29,162 bases of DNA, taken from contig CAKRWZ010000016.1 of NCBI GenBank assembly GCA_934418295.1, forward strand, positions 1 through 29,162, in the 5' to 3' direction. Source of the stretch: an uncultured Mediterraneibacter sp. (GTDB lineage Bacteria; Bacillota; Clostridia; Lachnospirales; Lachnospiraceae). Numbering within the stretch: position 1 is the first letter of the stretch; each line of letters opens with the position of its first letter. Position numbers and translations under genes: made by a program. A model generated the notes under the pieces. It saw only the letters and a program-made list of their open reading frames with translations. It had not been told where the DNA came from and searched no databases. Below, one piece after another: positions 24,837-29,162 of this stretch.

Positions 24837-24850
24837 GTTTTTTATTCTCC

Positions 24851-25951
24851 TTACGGCTGTACACTCTCTTTCAACTGTGCAATCTCATCATCTGTCATAT
24901 CAAATGCTGTTGCTACTACGATCTTTCCGTCGATGATGTCCTGTTTTGCCTGCTCTACGGCATCTCTTACTTCCTGAGATACGTTTGCCTGATACCAGGC
25001 GTTGTCTGTGATCTCAATACATCCCTCTGCGATACCGTAAATTTCGTTTGTACCGAATTTCAGGTCTCCGTCCAGATATTTGCCGATCGCTTTTTCCAGA
25101 GAGATATCTACACGTTTCATGATAGATGCATAAATTGCATTTGCCTTTGCCTCATCACTTGAGAACAGTTCAGACTGGTCAGAGTCTGTTCCGATGGCAT
25201 GTTTTCCTGTTTCTTTTGCTGCATCCAAAACTCCGAGTCCTGCTCCGCCGGCTGCCTGAAGAACTACATCAGCACCTCCGTTGTACAGAGCCAGACCAAT
25301 CTCTTTACCTTTTGCTGCATCTGTGAAGCTGCTCATGTATCCTGCACTTACTTTGATGTCCGGATTGACAGACTGTGCACCTGCAATATAACCTACCAGC
25401 CAGTCGTTGATCAACGGGATATCGAATCCACCTGCGAATCCAAGAACGCCTGTCTCTGTTGTGGAAGCTGCCAGTACACCTGCAAGGTATGCTCCCTCAT
25501 AGCTCTTGTATGTAATACAGTAAATGTTAGAGTTTGCTCCGTCAGAGAAATCAACTGTCTCATCATAAAGGATGAAGTTCTGATCCGGATACTCTTCTGC
25601 TGCTTCCTGAAGCGGCTCAGCGATGTTTACTCCACCTGTGATGATGATATCCCATCCTTCGTTGCAGACATCATCCAATGTCGCGGAGAATTTTGTTGTA
25701 TCTGTTCCCATCTCTACAACCTTTGTCTCTGCGCCATAGTTTTCTTTGATCATATTCATTCCTTCATTTGCGGAATCAAAGAAAGATTTGTCACCCAATG
25801 TTCCCGGAACCAGAAGCAATACTCTCAGCTTATCGCCGCTTTTGCCTTCTTCTTTGTCGTCTTTAGAGTCGCTGCCGCATCCGACCAGCAAACTCATACA
25901 CATAACAAGTGCCAATACTGCTGCCAATACTGATTTTACTCTTTTCTTCAT
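24851..25951 (-). CDS. BMP-family nucleoside-binding lipoprotein (NupN/TmpC-like)
   Basis: 366 residues. A signal peptide ends in the lipobox LLVGC (C25), so it is anchored outside the membrane. The body is of the basic membrane protein (PnrA/TmpC) family that binds purine or other nucleosides: LLLVPGTLGDKSFFDSANEG, GVLGFAGGFDIPLINDWLVGY and GADVVLQAAGGAGLGVLDAA are typical. GGGAG stands five bases before the ATG at 25951. An upstream in-frame start overlaps the DeoR gene and lacks a signal-peptide-like beginning. It is the first transporter gene of the operon, right after the regulator. Confidence 0.94.
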   Translation of the reverse strand: MKKRVKSVLAAVLALVMCMSLLVGCGSDSKDDKEEGKSGDKLRVLLLVPGTLGDKSFFDSANEGMNMIKENYGAETKVVEMGTDTTKFSATLDDVCNEGWDIIITGGVNIAEPLQEAAEEYPDQNFILYDETVDFSDGANSNIYCITYKSYEGAYLAGVLAASTTETGVLGFAGGFDIPLINDWLVGYIAGAQSVNPDIKVSAGYMSSFTDAAKGKEIGLALYNGGADVVLQAAGGAGLGVLDAAKETGKHAIGTDSDQSELFSSDEAKANAIYASIMKRVDISLEKAIGKYLDGDLKFGTNEIYGIAEGCIEITDNAWYQANVSQEVRDAVEQAKQDIIDGKIVVATAFDMTDDEIAQLKESVQP

Positions 25952-25967
25952 GTTTTCTCCCTTTCTG

Positions 25968-26741
25968 TCATACACAGTAAATTTTTCCCGTATCTCTCTT
26001 GCAGGATTCCATGTATTCTTTTATGTAGTCTTCATCCGAACGATCCACGATCAGCCTGTCGGCCTCTTTCAGGTCGCATACCTTGCAGAACGCTCTGTCA
26101 GACAGTTTATAATGGTCCATCAGAAAGAACGTTTTTTGACTTGAGCGCATCATCGCTCTTTTCACTGCTGCTTCGTCGCTGGTGGCATCAAAAATCTGAT
26201 AATTGCTGTCGATCGCTTTCGACGACAGAAACGCTTTGTCTACGTAATAATTCTCAAGCATATTTACCGTTTCCATCCCCACAGCCGACAATGCACTTTT
26301 TCTCAGATGACCTCCCAGCAGGATTACGTCTGCTTTTTCATTGTCCTTCAGTTTGATACAGATATTGATATTGTTCGTCAATACGGTGACCTGCACATTC
26401 AGATAAGGAACCATTGCGTAAATGGTGCTGCTGGAATCCATCAGGATCGTGTCCCCTTCCTTGATCAGGGATGCAGCATATCTGGCAATCCGGTCTTTTT
26501 CTTCGGCGTGGAACTTCACTCTTTCCTCCACCGAATCTTCCCGCATCGTCACGGGAATGATCCTGGCACCTCCAAACACCCTGACCAGCGCATTTTCCTC
26601 TTCGAGTTTTTTCAGGTCTCTTCGTACCGTCATTTCCGATACCTGGAGATTCTCCTTTAAAACTCCGATGCTGGCAAATTTATGCTCTTGGATATACGCT
26701 GAAATATACGCTTTTCTTTCCTCAGAAGTAAACTCCTTCAT
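25968..26741 (-). CDS. DeoR-family transcriptional regulator
   Basis: 257 residues. The N-terminal helix-turn-helix (about 1-57, with VSEMTVRRDLKKLEEENALVR) is followed by a DeoR sensor domain (about 75-230) with DSSSTIYAMVPYL and VDKAFLSSKAID, which in relatives bind a sugar phosphate. I chose the ATG at 26741, preceded by GAGGGG. Seventeen further in-frame codons upstream lack a ribosome binding site. It is first in the operon, 16 bases before the BMP gene. It probably represses the cluster until a pentose phosphate from nucleoside breakdown binds; that is inferred from family and place. Confidence 0.92.
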   Translation of the reverse strand: MKEFTSEERKAYISAYIQEHKFASIGVLKENLQVSEMTVRRDLKKLEEENALVRVFGGARIIPVTMREDSVEERVKFHAEEKDRIARYAASLIKEGDTILMDSSSTIYAMVPYLNVQVTVLTNNINICIKLKDNEKADVILLGGHLRKSALSAVGMETVNMLENYYVDKAFLSSKAIDSNYQIFDATSDEAAVKRAMMRSSQKTFFLMDHYKLSDRAFCKVCDLKEADRLIVDRSDEDYIKEYMESCKRDTGKIYCV

Positions 26742-26856
26742 ATCCACCCCTCTCAGTGCCCGTTTCTGACAAACTTGTCTCTCTGTACACAACCGCTGCT
26801 TCGATCACCGCCTTCTCCTCGGTATACAGTATGTTCGTTTCAAACTTTACAATGTC

Positions 26857-26885
26857 AGTTTATAACATTCTGCGCCCATTGTCAA
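26857..26885 (-). promoter_or_regulatory. Promoter of the DeoR/nucleoside operon with possible operator
   Basis: On the minus strand TTGACA (26880-26885) is a perfect -35, followed at 17 bases by TAAACT (26857-26862). Just downstream, 26833-26855 contains an imperfect symmetrical stretch around GTTTCAAAC (26838-26846), a possible DeoR site overlapping the transcript start. Confidence 0.65.
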
Positions 26886-26948
26886 ATAATATACCGCTTT
26901 TCCTTAACGTTTCACACTTTTTGTAAAATCCCGGAAAAGCGGAGATAA

Positions 26949-26985
26949 ACAGAAAGGCTGCCTATCGTGCAGCCCTTCTGTTTTA
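26949..26985 (-). terminator. Terminator after the phosphoribosyltransferase gene
   Basis: ACAGAA-A-GGCTGC (26949-26961) pairs with GCAGCC-C-TTCTGT (26969-26981) with one mismatch and a 7-base loop. It lies just after the stop at 26989 in the leftward direction and separates the aldolase/phosphoribosyltransferase pair from the DeoR operon. The T run on the leftward side is short, so some read-through is likely. Confidence 0.65.
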
Positions 26986-26988
26986 TCC

Positions 26989-27579
26989 CTATTCTTTTGC
27001 TTCATATTCACCGGCTGCATTTTTCTGAATCAGAGGCAGTTTTTCCAAAAATACGATATCGTCTCTGTCTGCAGCATCTCCTTCTGCCAGAAGGGCTGCC
27101 TTTACGACAACATCTGCACCTGCAGTCTTCGCCAGATCTTCCAGCGCTGCCAGGGAATGTCCTGTTGAAATAACGTCATCCAGGATGCAAACCTTTTTGC
27201 CTTTGATCTTTTCTGCGTCAATACCGTCCAGATACAGGCGCTGCTCGCCTTTTGTGGTAATAGAATTTACCGGTACAGAGACCGTATCTTTCATATATGA
27301 TTTTACACTTTTTCTGACAACCACGAACTCTTTCAGCCCTAAAATCCGGCTGATCTCATAAGACAATGCGATTCCTTTTGCTTCTGCCGTCACGATCGCA
27401 TCCACTTCCCCGATTTTTTCTGCAAGAACCGGCGCACACGCGCTGATCAATTCCGTATCCCCCAATACTACAAAGCTGGCAAACGCCATTTCTTCATCGA
27501 TCGGAATGATCGGCAATATTCTTTCCAAACCGCATAATTTGATTTTATAGTTCTCCACCTGTAACTTCATCCTCTCCAT
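26989..27579 (-). CDS. Adenine-type phosphoribosyltransferase
   Basis: 196 residues of the type I phosphoribosyltransferase fold. The PRPP-binding motif VCILDDVISTGHSL (about 130-143) is intact, and TAEAKGIALSYEISRILG corresponds to the 5'-phosphate/flexible-loop region of APRT-like enzymes. It would join a free base to PRPP, giving a nucleotide and pyrophosphate. Compared with ordinary APRT (about 170 residues) it has a longer N-terminus and C-terminus. Start is uncertain: ATG at 27579 has AGGA 12 bases away, and ATG at 27570 has GGAGAGG almost touching it. It lies 39 bases after the aldolase gene, probably in one transcript with it. Confidence 0.85.
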   Translation of the reverse strand: MERMKLQVENYKIKLCGLERILPIIPIDEEMAFASFVVLGDTELISACAPVLAEKIGEVDAIVTAEAKGIALSYEISRILGLKEFVVVRKSVKSYMKDTVSVPVNSITTKGEQRLYLDGIDAEKIKGKKVCILDDVISTGHSLAALEDLAKTAGADVVVKAALLAEGDAADRDDIVFLEKLPLIQKNAAGEYEAKE

Positions 27580-27618
27580 ATATAATGTCTGTATCCTGTG
27601 TCTTCTCCCGAAAGTGCC

Positions 27619-28266
27619 TTATTTTCCCTGACCGTAAGAATTCTTTACAAAATCCTGCATTTTCGCAATGTTTTCTTCGGAAATGCCGGTCGGTTTGTTG
27701 CCTGTGGCTTCTACCATATAACTGATCTGTGCTGTCATTTCCAACACTTTCGCCGTTTTAAAGGCTTTATCCATATCTGCGCCCACACATACCGCGCCGT
27801 GGGAATGCAGCAGACAGGAGTTTGCTTTTTCTCCCAGTGCATCTGCGCAGTTATTTGCCAGCTCCTGTGATCCCGGCAGAGCGTAAGCGCCGCATCTGCA
27901 CACATCTCCCAGTGCCTGTGCCGCTTCGTCGATGATCAGGCCGATATCTTTTCCCTGAGATGCATACACCATAGAATACAGCGGATGTGTGTGAATCACC
28001 GCATTCACGTCCGGTCTTCTCCGGTAGATTTCCAGATGCATATCTTTTTCAATGGTCGGTTTGCGGGTTCCTTCTGCAATGGTTCCGTCCAGATTGCAGA
28101 CTACCACGTCATCCTCTGTGATCTGATCATACAGCATTGCACTGGGTGTCATATAAACCCGACCGCTCTCCTGGTCTCTGCAGCTGATGTTGCCCCATGT
28201 TTCCACGGTAAGACCGGAATTTGCCATTCTTTTTCCTGAATCCACAATTAACTTTTTGTAGTTCAT
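27619..28266 (-). CDS. Class II aldolase (FucA/Ald2-like)
   Basis: 215 residues, the length of L-fuculose-1-phosphate aldolase. The zinc site and base are all present: E73 in IEKDMHLEIY, H92 and H94 in IHTHP, and H156 in HSHGAV; E73, H92 and H94 even have the same numbers as in E. coli FucA as I recall it. The phosphate-binding GNIS is at 25-28. Such enzymes split a ketose-1-phosphate into DHAP and an aldehyde. In this neighbourhood (MtnA-family isomerase, nucleoside phosphorylase) the substrate is more likely a 5-deoxyribulose-, methylthioribulose- or ribulose-1-phosphate than fuculose phosphate, as no fucose genes are present. GGGAG stands seven bases before the ATG. Only 50 bases separate it from dnaB, with no visible terminator. 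Confidence 0.9.
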   Translation of the reverse strand: MNYKKLIVDSGKRMANSGLTVETWGNISCRDQESGRVYMTPSAMLYDQITEDDVVVCNLDGTIAEGTRKPTIEKDMHLEIYRRRPDVNAVIHTHPLYSMVYASQGKDIGLIIDEAAQALGDVCRCGAYALPGSQELANNCADALGEKANSCLLHSHGAVCVGADMDKAFKTAKVLEMTAQISYMVEATGNKPTGISEENIAKMQDFVKNSYGQGK

Positions 28267-28316
28267 TTGTGTTCTCCCTTCTTTGTCATCCTTTATCTGT
28301 CTTGAACATTTTTCTG

Positions 28317-29162
28317 CTACTCATGTCTTGCTTCGTTTCCAAAACGAGTGTATTGCGGGATCCATGCCAGACGCACCGTTCCGATGGGACCGTTTCTCTG
28401 CTTTCCGATAATGATCTCCGCTATATTTTTATCCTTGGTATCCGGATTGTAATAATCATCCCTGTAAATGAACATAACCACGTCGGCGTCCTGCTCGATC
28501 GCTCCGGACTCACGCAGGTCCGAAAGCATGGGCCGCTTGTTGGGGCGCTGCTCCACCGCACGGCTCAACTGTGACAGTGCGATCACCGGCACATCCAGCT
28601 CTCTCGCGATTCCTTTCAATGCCCTTGAGATCTCCGAGATTTCCTGCTGCCGGCTTTCATTTCGTCTGACGGTGCTTCCGCTCATCAACTGCAAATAGTC
28701 GATGATGATCAGATCCAATCCCCGCTCCATCTTGTATTTTCTGCATTTGCTGCGCAGCTCCGACACCGAAATACCGGATGTATCGTCAATGATCAGATCC
28801 GATTTTCCGATGATCCCCGCGCCCTCTATCAACTTTTCCCAATCGGTATCCTTCAGGTTACCGGAACGGATCAGCTGGGCATCCACATGCGCTTCCAGGG
28901 CAAACAAACGGTTTACCAACTGTTCCTTGGACATTTCCAAACTAAAGATCGCCACGCACTTGTTCTGCCGAAAGGCCACATGCTGGGCAATGTTCAAAAC
29001 GAAGGCCGTTTTTCCCATAGAAGGACGAGCCGCCACCAACACCAGATCCGAAGGCTGCAGCCCGGATAATTTATAATCCAGATCGATAAACCCTGTGGGA
29101 ATACCGGTCACATTTCCTTTGGCTCTGGATGCTTTTTCAATCTTGTCCAGCGCGTTTAATAC
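28317..29162 (-). CDS. dnaB: Replicative DNA helicase DnaB, C-terminal part (runs off the window)
   Basis: 281 residues are visible; the 5' end lies beyond the right edge, since the frame stays open to the last base (LNALDKIEKASRAKG before VTGIPTGF). The RecA-like hexameric helicase domain is shown by PTGFIDLDYKLSGLQPSDL, Walker A ARPSMGKTAF, FSLEMSKEQL, Walker B LIIIDYLQLM, LSQLSRAVEQR and SDLRESGAIEQDAD. DnaB unwinds DNA at the replication fork. A GTG at 29111 is an internal codon and not the start. The C-terminus is complete and of normal form. It is the gene just upstream of the aldolase on the same strand. Confidence 0.97.
   Translation of the reverse strand, partial: VLNALDKIEKASRAKGNVTGIPTGFIDLDYKLSGLQPSDLVLVAARPSMGKTAFVLNIAQHVAFRQNKCVAIFSLEMSKEQLVNRLFALEAHVDAQLIRSGNLKDTDWEKLIEGAGIIGKSDLIIDDTSGISVSELRSKCRKYKMERGLDLIIIDYLQLMSGSTVRRNESRQQEISEISRALKGIARELDVPVIALSQLSRAVEQRPNKRPMLSDLRESGAIEQDADVVMFIYRDDYYNPDTKDKNIAEIIIGKQRNGPIGTVRLAWIPQYTRFGNEARHE

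Noticed and set aside
27619..28266. Fucose or rhamnose utilisation locus around the FucA-like aldolase
   Set aside because: No fuculokinase, isomerase or fucose transporter is nearby. The neighbours are nucleoside genes.

Overview
The window looks like chromosomal DNA from a Gram-positive anaerobe of the class Clostridia, most likely a Lachnospiraceae member. The grounds are protein character (YhaM, MutS2, a clostridial two-[4Fe-4S] ferredoxin, a DeoR-controlled NupNOPQ-type nucleoside importer), strong AGGAGG-type ribosome binding sites before almost every gene, and short hairpin terminators. I see no tRNA, rRNA, insertion sequence, prophage or CRISPR array. Most genes are household or metabolic. 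The interest lies in their combination and in several odd details.

Positions 1-8800. A leftward run of three genes (membrane-anchored HtrA/PDZ-like protein, YhaM-type 3'-5' exoribonuclease, RlmD-type rRNA uracil methyltransferase) diverges at about 4000 from a rightward run of mutS2, an OmpR-type response regulator and its histidine kinase. The HtrA-like protein has lost all three catalytic residues. The methyltransferase is preceded by an in-frame 15-bp repeat. Two tandem 44-bp hairpin units and a terminator follow the kinase.

Positions 8800-16100. This part holds an orphan sugar-type binding lipoprotein with a long acidic insert, a 56-residue ferredoxin, an agmatinase-family hydrolase, and a MerR regulator with an effector-binding domain. 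Divergent from that regulator is a two-gene unit: a choline/ethanolamine-kinase-like protein and an EutH-type ethanolamine permease. No other eut genes are present. A second MerR-like protein with a coiled-coil tail closes this part.

Positions 16100-29162, all leftward. A MATE exporter stands alone. Then comes a large nucleoside-use cluster. Read in the direction of transcription it is: class II (FucA-like) aldolase, APRT-like phosphoribosyltransferase, terminator and promoter, DeoR regulator, BMP lipoprotein, ABC ATPase, two permeases, nucleoside phosphorylase, Gfo/Idh/MocA oxidoreductase, DUF985 cupin and MtnA-family sugar-1-phosphate isomerase. The 3' end of dnaB lies just upstream and its coding region runs off the window.

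The cluster supports a complete scheme. A nucleoside is imported and cleaved by phosphate. The freed base is recovered as a nucleotide. The (deoxy)pentose-1-phosphate is isomerised to a ketose-1-phosphate and split by the aldolase into DHAP and a two-carbon aldehyde. This matches the logic of the known '5-deoxyribose / DHAP shunt' for 5'-deoxyadenosine and methylthioadenosine, but here with a dedicated importer, regulator and two extra enzymes of unknown role. I regard this as the most interesting system in the window.
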